Positions 22,601 through 33,597 of a DNA stretch of 64,000 nucleotides are shown here, piece after piece (the stretch's first letter is position 1; each line of letters begins with the position of its first letter). Source of the DNA: Rhynchospora pubera (lineage: Eukaryota; Streptophyta; Magnoliopsida; Poales; Cyperaceae). The notes under the pieces were generated by a model that worked only from the letters and a program-made list of their open reading frames with translations, ran no database searches and had not been told where the DNA came from. Location of the stretch: NCBI GenBank assembly GCA_028095005.1, contig CM051459.1:198625902-198689901 (forward strand), written 5' to 3'. Both the position numbers and the translations under genes were made by a program.

Positions 22601-25600
22601 AAATACAAAGCCGGACTGTGATTTGGAGTCATCTCGATCGGTTTGGAAACTAGCATCGGTGTAACCAGTTACAACGAGCTCTTGGTCTCCACCGTAAACG
22701 AGAATGCTCTCTTGGGTTCTCTTGAGATACTTGAGGATATTCTTGACTGCGGTCCAATGTGCCATGCCCGGGTTGGCTTGGTATCGACTAGTCACGCTAA
22801 TCGGATGTGCCACATCGGGGCGAGTGCATAGCATGGCATACATAATCGATCCGACTACAGATGGATACTTGAATCGCTTCATGTACTCCCGATCTGTCTC
22901 CGTTGTCGGACCTTGAGTCTTGCTCAAATAAATGCCATGTGACATAGGCAAGAATCCCTTCTTGGAATTCGCCATGTTGTGTTTTTGCAACACCTTGTCA
23001 ATGTATGCATCTTGGCTCAAACCTAGCATCCTCTTTGATCTATCTCTATAGATCTTGATTCCTAGGATGTAGGCGGCCTCGCCCAAGTCTTTCATTGAGA
23101 ACACTTTCTTCAATGAATCCTTGACTGCATTCAATTCGGAAATATCATTCCCGATCAAGAGTATATCGTCAACATATAGAACAAGAAACACAACCACGCT
23201 CCCACTAAACCTCTTGTAGACACAAGATTCCTTTTCACTTTGAGAGAAGTTCAATTTCTTGACTTCCTCATCAAAGCGCTTGTTCCAACTCCGTGATGCT
23301 TGCTTCAATCCATAAATGGATCGTTGAAGCTTGCATACTTTGTTAGCATTCTTTGGATCCACAAAACACTCGGGTTGTGTCATATACACATCCTCTTCCA
23401 AATTTCCATTTAGGAAGGCGGTTTTGACATCCATTTGCCAAATCTCATAATCATAGAATGCGGCAATTGCTAACATGATCCGAATTGACTTGAACATGAC
23501 GACGGGCGAGAAGGTTTCTTCATAGTCAATACCATGAATTTGCTTGTAACCTTTCGCTACAAGTCGTGCTTTGTAAATGGTCAAGTTGCCATCCATGTCG
23601 ACCTTTCTCTTAAAGATCCACTTGTTCTCAACGGGTTTTACTCCGTTGGGAAGGTCAACCAAGGTCCATACCTTGTTGTCATACATGGATTGCATTTCGG
23701 ATTCCATGGCTTTTAGCCATTCCTTGGAGTCGGGTTTCTTTCTCATGTCATCAACGGTCAAAGCCTCATCGTTCTCCATAACGAGAACGTCGTGCAAACC
23801 TAAATATCTTATAGGTGGACGACTTGGCCTTGCCGATCTTCGTAGGGTAGAAGTTTGAGGTTCTTGAACTTGTTCCACAACGGTTTGTGGACTTTGTTCT
23901 TGAACTTCAAGTGAAGGTGCTTCCTCAACATCATCGACTCGCGATATGTTTGAGTTTTCATTTGAGGGAGCTTGTTCGTAAACCTCTTCTTCCACAACAA
24001 CTTGTGGAATGGGTTCGGCTACAATCTCATTCGGTGCATCCACATTTTGTGCAACCTCATTTGGCACCACATTGGGAACAACCACATTGCCTACTTGAGG
24101 CATGCTTTGTTGTTGCGGTTCTTGAATTTCTTCAATTACCACGTTGCTCCCACTACTTCTTCTTGAGAGAAACTCCTTCTCCAAGAACACACCATAACGA
24201 GCAACAACTATCTTGTTCTCGTTGCGGTTATAGAAGTAGTAACCCTTCGTTTCCTTAGGGTATCCTACGAAATGACATTTGTCCGATTTGGGTCCAAGCT
24301 TATCGCTCACTAGCCTTTTCACATAAGCTTCACAACCCCAAATCTTGAGAAACGACATGCTTGGTTTCTTCTTAAACCAAAGCTCATAGGGCGTCTTCTC
24401 AACGGACTTTGATGGAACACGGTTTAATGTAAAAGTTGCGGTTTCAAGGGCGTATCCCCAAAAGGACATAGGCAAATCGGCTTGGCTCATCATTGACCGA
24501 ACCATGTCAAGCAAAGTTCGATTCCTCCTTTCGGATACACCATTCCATTGTGGTGTTCCGGGTGGAGTGAGTTGTGGAACGATTCCACACTCCTTTAGAT
24601 AGTTGCCAAACTCATGGCTCAAGTACTCACCACCTCGATCGGATCGTAAGACCTTGATCTTTCGACCAAGTTGGTTCTCAACTTCATTCTTAAATTCTTT
24701 GAACTTGTCAAAGGATTCGGATTTGTGACGCATCAAGTAGATATACCCGTATCTACTATGGTCATCGGTGAATGTGATGAAGTATGAATAACCACCACGC
24801 GCACAAATGCTCATAGGCCCACATACATCGGTATGTACAAGGTCTAACAAGTCATTTGCCCTTGTCCCTTTGTTAGGAAAAGGCGCTTTGGTCATCTTTC
24901 CCATCAAACAAGATTCGCATGTGTCAATTGGCTCGAAAGCGAATTGATCCAAGAGACCAACGGTTTGTAATCTCTTGATGCGTTTCTCATTGATATGACC
25001 TAAGCGGCAATGCCACATCAAAGTTGCATTCTCATGTGAAATCTTACGTTTCCTATTGTCATTCTCAACACTCAAGATAAGTCCGCTAAAATCAAGCAAA
25101 TAAAGACCATTCAATAAATGCGCATCACAAAAACGAACTTCATTTCGAAACAAGGTCAACAACTTGTTCTTTATTACAACATCAAAACCATCCATGTCCA
25201 AACAAGAGATAGAGATAATGTTTCGAGTGATAGAGGGAACTAAAAATACATCCTTTAGTTCCAACACAAAACCGGAAGGTAAAGTTAAATCCACGCTCCC
25301 AATGGCCATAGCGGAGATGCACGTGCCATTCCCGACGCGGAGTTGAACTTCACCTTTCTCGAGCCGCCTCCTATTCTTTAGGACCTGCACATTTCGACAA
25401 ATGTGAGCACACGAACCGGTATCGAATACCCAATCAGTGTTAGAGGTAGCGAGAAGGGTTTCGATGACAAATATACCTGAAGAAGAAGGTTGGACGGTTC
25501 CCGCCTTCTTGTCGGCAAGGTACTTGGGGCAGTTTCTCCTCCAATGACCCTTGTTGCTACAGTAGTAGCAAACGGTCTCGGGAGTGGCCGGGTTCTTCTT

Positions 25601-28600
25601 CTTCTTGGAACCCACGGGAGCACCCTTGGCCGAACCTTGGGGCGTCACCGGGCCTTTGCCCTTCTTGGCTTTACGGCCTCGCTTCTTGATCTTTTTGCTC
25701 TTGTCACTCACGGCAAGAACATCCTTGGGGCCCTTCTCCTTCTTGAGACTATCCTCCGTCTCAACGAGCATGTTTTGGAGATCATCCATGCTCTTGTCCA
25801 TGCCATTCATCCGGTAGTTCACAACAAAACCGGTGAAGCTTGGAGGGAGGGAGTTGAGAATGAAATCTTGAATCGCACCCGTAGGAAAGGGCGTATCAAG
25901 CTTTTCGAGCTGCCGAAACAACCCCGCCATCTTCATGACGTGTGGCCCGACTTCATGACCCTCCGCCAAGCGAGTGTTGGCGACGGCCTTGATGAGACGG
26001 GCCCTTTCGGTGCGGGCCTTGGTTTGGAACATGTTCTTGAGACGAGTGATCATCTCAAACACTCCATATCCACTATCGATGAACTCCTTTTGGAGTTCCG
26101 ATTCCATGACCGCAACCATCAAGACCGACATCTCCATGTCGTCATTGACGTGCTTCTCATATTCCTCTTGCTTATCCTTTGGATCGGTGTCCTTAGGAGC
26201 AGAGGGAATCGGAGTGGAGAGGAGGTACTCCCTTTTTTCAAACCTAAAGGCAAGCCTTAGGTTGCGGTGCCAATCCAAGAAATTAGCACCGTTAAAGGCG
26301 AGTTTCTCTTTCTCAAGAAGAGAACGAAGCGTTAAAGAGAAGGAAGACATCTACAACAATTATCGAATTAAAGGTCAATTAGTTTTATGTTTTTAGTTTT
26401 AACAAAAGTAAAACTTTCACTACACTTTTAAAAGTCCCTAAGTATAGTGATTTCCAAGACCCCTATTTTCATCAAAATGGACCTGCTATGGCACGTCATC
26501 CAAAATGATTAGATAAGGTAGGTTCTCCAACCAATCATCTTACCATTACTCTTGGTTCGCATGAGCGAACTTCGCCCCGATGTCCAAACTCTAGTTGGGT
26601 CCATCGAAAAAGTCACTTCTCACTATTTGCTCCTTGCAAATCTTAGCTATTTGCACCCCGACTACCGAATTGGCAATCATGACGTCCGCTTGGGCGGACC
26701 GCGCCATGAGTGACAATCGGCGTGAAGGGGATAGAGAGAAGGAGGGCGATTCAACTTATTCGTTTTCGTTTGGGACAAACAATTCATATGACACTTTGTT
26801 TGGTGGTCGTGTAAGCATACACCCATACCTAACCTAACAAAAGTAATCACATAAGCATCTCATAGTTGTGGGTTTGTATGGCTCCCGCTTGCATTAGTTT
26901 CGCCACATCGTCCATGGAGCAAAACTAATCTAATTCTTGCCCTCCCACTAAATTCTATAAGGATCTAAATCCTATATAAAATAAAGGTGCAAAAATACAT
27001 GTGAAAACATCCTATTCCCATCCTAACCTTAGGGGCATGCAAGCCTCACAAGTTACATCAAAAATTAATCAACAAATTAATTAATTAATGGCACCAAAGG
27101 CCGCATTACAAACATTCACACATGCATTCATTACAACCACAAGGCATTGAGTCTTGAGCCATACTAAACCCACTATCCACCTACAAAACAAAGTTAGCAC
27201 ATACAAGAACTTTGTTTCCAATTAACGATTTTCAAGCATCTTTGCGTATCGTTTGCCATAAGTAAATTCCGTGTACAAATCCTCAATTTTAAACAACAAA
27301 ACTTGTTTAAATTCATTTAGAAAGTTCTTTCAACATCCCATAACAGAAAGGAGATCAAACAAGGAGTTTTCTAATTAATTTCAACTAATTTGAATATTTA
27401 GAAAAACAGTAATTTATTAAAAAACGTAACTAATGGAATCCAATAAAAGCTAAGGTTTTAGGCCTCCAAAAATTCTCAAATAAATTACTTAAGCTCCTTA
27501 TCATAATTGTGATTACCAGTTAAAATTCCAAGAGGAGATCTTACACCATCTGGGAGAATAAAAAATGACAAATCTCTTACAAGTGCACGAAACACCGTTA
27601 TGAGATTTTCAGATTATCCTCTCAACCATTTGGTCTGTTAGACCACCTTCTAATTAGTTTTTATATATACAATATACATAGAAAAACTAGTTTATTCTAT
27701 AGCCTAACTAATCATGAAAAGAAAACCACCAAGTTTAGTTCAAAAAGTTCGAGTTACTAACTAAACAATCAACAAATTCTGTACTGGAACAGACTGTCGA
27801 TCGAAAAGTTCTAGCCTAGTTGAAGGTCCAAATCTCCACGAAAAATTATGAAACTAATTTTCCTGGAATCCTAACTCAAAATAGAACAACTCCATTTAAA
27901 CAGAATTTTTAAAGGAGTCCTCAGTTGGTACAGTTTATTAGAACAATCGATTTGCTCAACAAACTGGATCTGACAAGTTCTTCCTTTTCATACTTAAAAA
28001 CCCACAAATTGATCTGAGCCATGCAACAAATTTTACATGCTCAGAACGAGGTTCAAGTCCTCTTTAAATCTAGCCATAGAACACTGGTACTTATATTCAA
28101 AATATAAATCTTTCAAGCCATTCAAACAGGACAGTGCAAGCAGAAACTGGTTCTGCGCACTGTCGCCATTTTATTCACAGTAAATCTATACTAATTCAGA
28201 AAAATGTGAATCCAACGCTAAAAGAATCACAATCCACAGATCTACAACTTTCATGTAGATGGAAAAAACTTCCAGAGAACTTATCAAAGCGAAAAACGCG
28301 AAACAACACAGAAAATACCATTTCCAGACAGCAAACAAACGCATCATCTCTACTAATCCATTAATTAGCCAATTTCTCTTAATTAAGTGTCAAAATAGCT
28401 TAAGTACGACCATGTGCTCTGATACCACTGTTAGTCTAGTGCATAATTTTCATTTTATGATTAAATACTACTAATTATCCATAAACAATCATGCACAAAC
28501 ACGGATCTTGCACTAAGCCATTCACACAAGAGAGAAAGGTTCAAGGTATACCTCTCTTGAGCTAGTAATCAAGAGGCTCGAACCGGCTAGGTTGTAGGTG

Positions 28601-31600
28601 GTTGTGCTCACGTCTAGCTCGCGCCTCCTTGTCGTATCGCCTCGAGTCCACTTGGTATTAACCAAATCCTCTACAAGTTATGCTAGTAACTTGGAGGAGA
28701 TGCCTAATCCCTAGCTTTCTCAATTCTTCTAGCAAATCAACAAGTTATTTGTGGAAGAATGGAGGGCTCAACACATTAGCAATAGGGAGAGATGGGAGAG
28801 AGGGAGGCGCACAAGGGAAGGGGGGCGGCTAGGTTAGTGGGAGAGAGAGAGAGGGGGATTTGCAACCATCCACATCCTTATATAGAGTGCAAACCCTACC
28901 TACCTCACACTAACTATTTACCAAATTGCCACCCCACCTACCACCTTGCTTGGCCGGCCACAAAGAGGGCCTTTATGGGCCAATTGCATTGCCTCATGGG
29001 TCCACTTAATCATTCATTAAATGGCCTCTCTTGTTGCTCTCAATTTGGATCCCTATTGGGCCTTTAATTAATTATTTAATTAAAGTCCTATAAAATGCAC
29101 ATGTGTTAAAATAAATAATTATTAACTTAATAATAATTATTTAGGGATTAGATAATGCATTAATTTATTTCTATATGATCCCTTTGATTTAATTAATTAT
29201 AACGGTCTACAACGCTATTTAATTAATTAATCAACTCATCATATTTTGCAATACCAATTATTGCAAATAAATAAATAATGCAAGCATGGTTAAAACACCA
29301 ATTCTGTGTGACCCTTTGAGGATTTATGCTACGTTAGACATGGAGTTAAATCGCTATTTAAATCCAATAATCATAAGCGGTATCTAGCAACACGTTATGA
29401 TTCCCAATTCGCATAAATAGTGTACAGCTACAATATTTCAATCCTGCATAAGAGAATAATAATATATCTCTATTTTGATTCCTATGCCTCACGATATCAT
29501 CGTATAATCCAAGATAGGAATGTGTCATTCTTGCAGATTATACGTTTCTTGATCTAGAGATAATTGTATCAGTTGCTAGCAAACAATCTATCTCCATCAA
29601 GGGGCCCAAACAGATATCGTCACTCACTAAGTGAATTAATGAGGGACATACGGTTTTCTTGACTATTTAGCTTTTCCCCGCACAATTCAAGAGAACATAA
29701 ATAACGTCCGTATAGCAGCCCTTATCGGGAATCAGCGGTAGACGATATTTATTGAACCTATCCTCATGTGGAAAAGATAAATATCTCAAACTTAGAATCA
29801 AAATCATAACGAAATAAATAATGACACCCAAACACAATCCATGTATTTATTTCGTTGGGTCATGTCCTGTACTATGTTCAATTAACATAAACATATGCAA
29901 TTAAGTTGGTTACTCTTAACCAGTGATTTATAGAACTTAATCAACACTTAACTTGCATACTAATCTTATTGATAATTAATGTTCCTTGTTAATTATCAAG
30001 ATTATGGACGCTTTAGATTTATCGTTGTCATTTACCACTAAATGAATCACAGTGATCTATAATTCAGATCCTCAACCTGAATGAACTGTCAACACATAAA
30101 TCAAGGAACAAATGATATAAAATCATCCATAACATAAAACCATAGAAGTAGCCAAAAAGATTGGCTTCTAGGACATATCTCTAACAGTTTCCTCTCTCAA
30201 AAACTGACAAAAAAATGAAAAACCAAATCCATTCTCTCTGAATGATTTCCCTTTGGCTCAGGTAACCCTTGTCCCTCCATTTTCCCTCTCCTGGTAAGAA
30301 AATTTTTTCTCTATTTTGAATGGTAGCCACAAAATCCTAACAGGGTCCTGTGCGGACAGAGAAAGCTGTGACCACTTGCTAGAACACCATATCAGCAAGA
30401 TAAATTAACAGATACCACTGACATTTTATATAAAAAGGCCACTTTTAAACATAGCTAAATAGTATAGGAGCAAGTAGGTCACAAAATAAATGTTGTACCG
30501 AATAAATTGAACAAAAGGGCAATTAATGAGCGAAAGTGCAGCATTGTTTCTACTTAATCTGTGTATTGTTTTTTAGCTTGTGTTAAGGCTAAATAAAGGT
30601 ACTTTGCTTTTAGTTCTGGTGAAAGTAGTGTATTATTTTTTAGCTTGTGTTAAGGCTAAATAAAGGTACTTTGCTTTTAGATCTGGTGAAAGTAGAACAA
30701 ACAAGTTTACTCACTCTTAAATGGTTTAGACTAAATTAGAAAGCTTGGGTTGGACAAAACGCATCGTTAAGGTGATCGGCAAGGTTTGTATCAAATTAGC
30801 AACTTGTGAAATACGAGTCATTTCAGTGTTCCAATATAAATGACAATACTCACAATACTAACAAAAATTACACTTCCTTGAGGGATAATTTTCTCTACCT
30901 ACTTTGTTGGGTGACATTTTTTTTTTTAAGTATTTTGTTGTAACTTTCACATTCTATTTCATTTCCTTTGTACTGATCTTACCATTTAAATAAATACTTA
31001 TTCTATTTTCCTGGAAATTCATATCCATGGTTACAAGACCAACCTTTATGGTAATGTTTAGGGTAAACATAGAAAAGGAAAAGAAAAGCAACAAAAGGTT
31101 TAAAAGAATTTCTCTCGATACCTGAATAACAGGCAAATGAGGAAGGCCCAAATCGGCCCTGAAATTTCTGATAAGTGTCTCCATCTTTTCAGCATAAACC
31201 TCCGCATCATCAAAATTTACGGTATCCGTCTCCCCTTGGTACCACAAAAGTGCCTCTATCCTCCCTCCTCCCCTTTTCGCCTCTACAGCCGCTTTAGCTC
31301 TTTTCACAGCCGAATCATATAATCCCAACCCTTTAGTCCACTTTTCTATTTTTGTACCTCCAACGGCGCATGGAACCAGACCAATCACAACTTCTCCATA
31401 GCTATAATGCACTGTTTATTTGGGAACAAGAGGTTGTTTTAACCAATTTATACCCAAAGAACTATAATACAACTAACTAATAATCATTGCACAAATAAAA
31501 CCCCCTCCCAGTCCCCACCACCAACCGCTTTGGATCATGGAAAAACAAAAGAACACTCAAACAGAAATTCGGTACCAATATTTGAATAAAAGTCAGCTGA

Positions 31601-32359
31601 AAACTGTAACATTTCAGATAGCATATATTTTTCTGAGTATAAAGGGGAATTCAAAATAGAGATCAACAGAGACTACAACATTACAAGAGTTTTGAAGATA
31701 ATGAGTATTTGAAAAACCCATTAGAAGCCATAAAAAAAAGATCATCTCCAATAAGTACCAAATTTTTTTACTGGTCATTAGTGATACGGTACCAGCATTG
31801 AGCATTGTAAATCTACAATAAACCCAGCTGGTTATTAAACTAAAAATTTGTCCCAATATGGCTTTAGTAATTAACTATCAATCATGCCCAACAAGAGTAA
31901 TTAATAATCACAAGACCTACACATAACATGCACATATGCACTAAAAACCAATTGGCCAACAAAACCTATTGATCAAAATTATGACAAGATCTGACCTTTC
32001 TGAAGCACAGATTTTGCAAAGACCAAACCAGGCCCAACACCACAGGTCTTGTTAACATCTATGTCATAATGCATGGGCTCTCGCGCCGTCTCCCAATGAA
32101 GCCACCGATTCAGTCTCAGCACAGAGAGGTGAGGAGAGTACTGGTCATAGGGGTCACTGTCTGAATAGAGGGGCCCACGGCCTGCCATGTTGGATTGGCC
32201 AGCGAGGATGAAGACGAGCTTGTAGGCGCCAGCGTGGGGAGGAGGGAAGAGAGCGGAGAAGGGGAAAGGGAGGGAGACAGGAAGAGGGTAAATGGAGAGG
32301 AAGGTGAAGAGAAGGAAGAGAGAGGAGAAGAGAAAGAGAGCTGGGATCAGCTGTCTCAT
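19602..32359 (-). CDS. SASA-domain carbohydrate esterase (At4g34215-like), 3 exons
   Basis: Exons on the minus strand: 32359-31996, 31411-31122 and 19820-19602. All junctions are GT-AG and the joined frame is open for 290 codons. Residues 1-24 are hydrophobic and look like a signal peptide or anchor. The family motifs are in order: GQSNM with the nucleophile Ser56, CAVGGT (136-141), WYQGETD (178-184) and DNLH with Asp257 and His260, which complete the Ser-His-Asp set. Known relatives belong to the SGNH-like sialate O-acetylesterase/acetylxylan esterase superfamily; the substrate is likely an O-acetylated carbohydrate, but this is inferred. Intron 1 is 584 bp. Intron 2 is 11.3 kb because a complete Copia element (20317-30186) lies in it in the sense direction, with splice sites intact. 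The start is the first ATG before the hydrophobic segment. Whether a normal transcript still forms is open. Confidence 0.88.
20317..22074 (-). repeat. 3' LTR of the Copia element
   Basis: 1758 bp, ending in TGTTAG at the left and TAACA at the right as read on the plus strand. It contains the same TATATAAG promoter-like sequence as the 5' LTR (about 20765-20772). As the 3' LTR it would supply the polyadenylation signal for the element and could end host transcripts early. Confidence 0.95.
22075..22085 (-). promoter_or_regulatory. Polypurine tract of the Copia element
   Basis: On the minus strand AAGTGGGAGAT abuts the 3' LTR. It is the expected primer for plus-strand synthesis. Confidence 0.85.
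22187..26350 (-). CDS. Copia Gag-Pol polyprotein, intact
   Basis: 1387 codons in one open frame. In order: a Gag of the retrotransposon type (about 1-230); a basic linker; a CCHC zinc knuckle CYYCSNKGHWRRNC at about 260; an aspartic protease with DTGS at about 310; the GAG-pre-integrase HHCC motif and integrase core with HTDVCGP and SDRGGEY (about 450-620); reverse transcriptase with YVDD at about 1060; and an RNase H with TGYTDASF at about 1233 and a DNTGAIA block near the end. The order protease-integrase-RT-RNase H defines Copia. No stop or frameshift was seen, and all catalytic motifs are present. It lies in the esterase intron, so it is also carried in the host pre-mRNA. The start ATG gives a typical Gag N-terminus. 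Confidence 0.95.
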   Translation of the reverse strand: MSSFSLTLRSLLEKEKLAFNGANFLDWHRNLRLAFRFEKREYLLSTPIPSAPKDTDPKDKQEEYEKHVNDDMEMSVLMVAVMESELQKEFIDSGYGVFEMITRLKNMFQTKARTERARLIKAVANTRLAEGHEVGPHVMKMAGLFRQLEKLDTPFPTGAIQDFILNSLPPSFTGFVVNYRMNGMDKSMDDLQNMLVETEDSLKKEKGPKDVLAVSDKSKKIKKRGRKAKKGKGPVTPQGSAKGAPVGSKKKKNPATPETVCYYCSNKGHWRRNCPKYLADKKAGTVQPSSSGIFVIETLLATSNTDWVFDTGSCAHICRNVQVLKNRRRLEKGEVQLRVGNGTCISAMAIGSVDLTLPSGFVLELKDVFLVPSITRNIISISCLDMDGFDVVIKNKLLTLFRNEVRFCDAHLLNGLYLLDFSGLILSVENDNRKRKISHENATLMWHCRLGHINEKRIKRLQTVGLLDQFAFEPIDTCESCLMGKMTKAPFPNKGTRANDLLDLVHTDVCGPMSICARGGYSYFITFTDDHSRYGYIYLMRHKSESFDKFKEFKNEVENQLGRKIKVLRSDRGGEYLSHEFGNYLKECGIVPQLTPPGTPQWNGVSERRNRTLLDMVRSMMSQADLPMSFWGYALETATFTLNRVPSKSVEKTPYELWFKKKPSMSFLKIWGCEAYVKRLVSDKLGPKSDKCHFVGYPKETKGYYFYNRNENKIVVARYGVFLEKEFLSRRSSGSNVVIEEIQEPQQQSMPQVGNVVVPNVVPNEVAQNVDAPNEIVAEPIPQVVVEEEVYEQAPSNENSNISRVDDVEEAPSLEVQEQSPQTVVEQVQEPQTSTLRRSARPSRPPIRYLGLHDVLVMENDEALTVDDMRKKPDSKEWLKAMESEMQSMYDNKVWTLVDLPNGVKPVENKWIFKRKVDMDGNLTIYKARLVAKGYKQIHGIDYEETFSPVVMFKSIRIMLAIAAFYDYEIWQMDVKTAFLNGNLEEDVYMTQPECFVDPKNANKVCKLQRSIYGLKQASRSWNKRFDEEVKKLNFSQSEKESCVYKRFSGSVVVFLVLYVDDILLIGNDISELNAVKDSLKKVFSMKDLGEAAYILGIKIYRDRSKRMLGLSQDAYIDKVLQKHNMANSKKGFLPMSHGIYLSKTQGPTTETDREYMKRFKYPSVVGSIMYAMLCTRPDVAHPISVTSRYQANPGMAHWTAVKNILKYLKRTQESILVYGGDQELVVTGYTDASFQTDRDDSKSQSGFVFLLNGGAVSWKSSKQDTTADSVTEAEYLAAGEAAKEAVWIKEFLTELEVVPSISGPVDIYCDNTGAIAQSKEPRSHQKTRHILRRFHLIRQLVNDGWVKVKKVDGAANTADPLTKPLSRAAHELHVASMGIRRMPDWL
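26351..28428 (-). other. Long untranslated leader of the Copia element
   Basis: About 2.08 kb between the 5' LTR and the polyprotein ATG, with no sense ORF worth calling. Plus-strand ORFs here (for example 26595-26837, 28134-28364) are antisense and show no domain. It should hold the packaging and dimerisation signals, but none can be located by eye. Confidence 0.7.
28416..28427 (-). promoter_or_regulatory. Primer-binding site (tRNA-iMet)
   Basis: On the minus strand TGGTATCAGAGC, one base inside the 5' LTR end, complementary to the 3' end of initiator tRNA-Met, the usual primer of plant Copia elements. Confidence 0.95.
28429..30186 (-). repeat. 5' LTR of the Copia element
   Basis: 1758 bp, near identical to the 3' LTR. 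It is the promoter-bearing copy for the element. Its orientation is fixed by the primer-binding site on its inner side. Confidence 0.95.
28877..28884 (-). promoter_or_regulatory. TATA box of the 5' LTR
   Basis: TATATAAG on the minus strand, in a GAGAGAGA-flanked region. The same sequence is preserved in the 3' LTR and in the related LTR at about 63325. Confidence 0.6.
30187..31121 (-). other. Remaining intron 2 sequence of the esterase
   Basis: Non-coding, AT-rich, with the donor GTATCG at 31121. It carries a 67-bp tandem duplication listed separately. Confidence 0.75.
30561..30694. repeat. 67-bp tandem duplication in the esterase intron
   Basis: Two adjacent 67-bp copies (30561-30627, 30628-30694) differ at two positions. 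The repeat includes TTAGCTTGTGTTAAGGCTAA. Confidence 0.9.
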
Positions 32360-33130
32360 GTCTCTCTTCCCTTTTCCTCTCTGAGTTCAGGAGCCAGAAA
32401 CCTCCAGTTTTGTTTGTTGACTCGCAATTTTTGCACATAAGCACTTTTGTTTATTTAAATTTGGTAATTTACGCATATGTACCTGTAGAAAGTGGTATTT
32501 GGTTATGGAGTAACTATCTCATAATAAAGATTTTGATTTTCAATCACTCGCTAACTCATTTTCATGGTGTCATGTCAATGATTAAGGAAATATCTACCAG
32601 TGTAAACAATTTAGATCCATATCAATGTAAACTTAAATCACGTGATAAATGGGAGAAAAAGAGATAGCACATTATATATTAACAAATAGGTCAATTCAAT
32701 ATACGTCATTTATAAATTATAGATTTAAACGATTGTGACTCTGTCTATAGTCTATGAGATATTTGGGTGATATATTAGATGTAGTCTGTAGATGTAAAAT
32801 CGGGAAAATAATGTATTAACCGTTAATTTTGTTTGTCTTGTCGTTGACTCTTTGTTATCCAAGTATGAAGTATCCAACAATTATATTATTCGAAGAAAAT
32901 CTGAAGTGAATTTTAACAAAAAATCTTTAACTGGGCCGATTGTGTGCCTGTTTCAAATATTCTTTCTCCTTTTAGAGTGGGTCCGTTTGAAGATCGTTAT
33001 TCGTTTAAGTGCTAGCCTGGAAATGATTGCAAGTCAAGAGCTAAGCAAGGTTTAGACAAAATGGTAACGTTTGCCAACTACTTTTTATGGGACAATAGTT
33101 TATAGACGCTGAAATTAGGAGGGCCCTACT
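32360..33130. other. Upstream region of the esterase gene
   Basis: Presumably holds the 5' UTR and promoter of the minus-strand esterase. A TATA-like TTTAAATAAAC on the minus strand about 90 bp before the ATG (near 32450) is the only candidate. No gene is called in the rest. Confidence 0.4.
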
Positions 33131-33133
33131 TTA

Positions 33134-33297
33134 GGGTGCGTTTGGATCGTTGGAAGAAAGAAGAAGAAGAAGAAGGAAGAAGAAGAAGAAAAAAAAATTA
33201 TAAACAATCCAAACTCTTCACAAAGTTACACACTTCCCGATACTTCTTCCTACTTCTTCCCTTCTTTCCTTCTTCCCACACCTATCCAAACGCACCC
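33134..33297. mobile_element. Tourist-like MITE
   Basis: Perfect termini GGGTGCGTTTGGAT / ATCCAAACGCACCC, target duplication TTA at 33131-33133 and 33298-33300, core AAACAATCCAAACTCTTCAC. Nearly identical to the copy at 12898-13053. Confidence 0.85.
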
Positions 33298-33449
33298 TTA
33301 GATATTAAAATATGATGATTTGCCAAATCTATAACTACATTTCCATTTCTTCTCATGCTTATATTTAAAAAAAAGGCAACCTTGAGTCTTTAGGCTATTT
33401 GTGCTTTATTATTATATATAAAAAAATGAAAAATAAGTTTTTTATTTAA

Positions 33450-33594
33450 GCCTCCGTTTGGATGCGTTGAGAAGTAAGAAGAAGGAAGAAGTGAAGAAAA
33501 AAAATTATAAACAATCCAAATTCTTCACAAAGTTACACACTTCCCAATACTTCTTCCCTTCTTTCCTTCTTCCCACACCTATCCAAACGGAGCC
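33450..33594. mobile_element. Tourist-like MITE
   Basis: Termini GCCTCCGTTTGGATG and ATCCAAACGGAGCC, target duplication TAA (33447-33449, 33595-33597), same core as the other copies. It lies about 150 bp from the preceding copy, between the two host genes. Confidence 0.8.
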
Positions 33595-33597
33595 TAA

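Larger units (their letters stand above)
20317..30186 (-). mobile_element. Complete Copia LTR retrotransposon (Angela/BARE-like) in an intron
   Basis: A 9870-bp element with every canonical part: 1758-bp LTRs at 20317-22074 (3' LTR) and 28429-30186 (5' LTR), both TGTTAG...TAACA; target duplication GTTTC at 20312-20316 and 30187-30191; a tRNA-iMet primer-binding site; a polypurine tract; and an uninterrupted 1387-codon Gag-Pol ORF. The two LTRs differ at only two positions that I found (20665 vs 28777 and 20974 vs 29086). The LTR start resembles Angela/BARE elements (in sense, ...ATGTCCTAGAAGCCAAT), as do the LTR length and the RNase H region; the lineage is inferred. It lies within intron 2 of the esterase gene, same strand. 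Confidence 0.95.

Noticed and set aside
25490..26260. 256-codon plus-strand ORF opposite the Copia Gag
   Set aside because: Shadow of the real minus-strand polyprotein.
32154..32444. 96-codon minus ORF overlapping esterase exon 1
   Set aside because: Different frame of the real exon; Ser/Pro/Leu-rich shadow.
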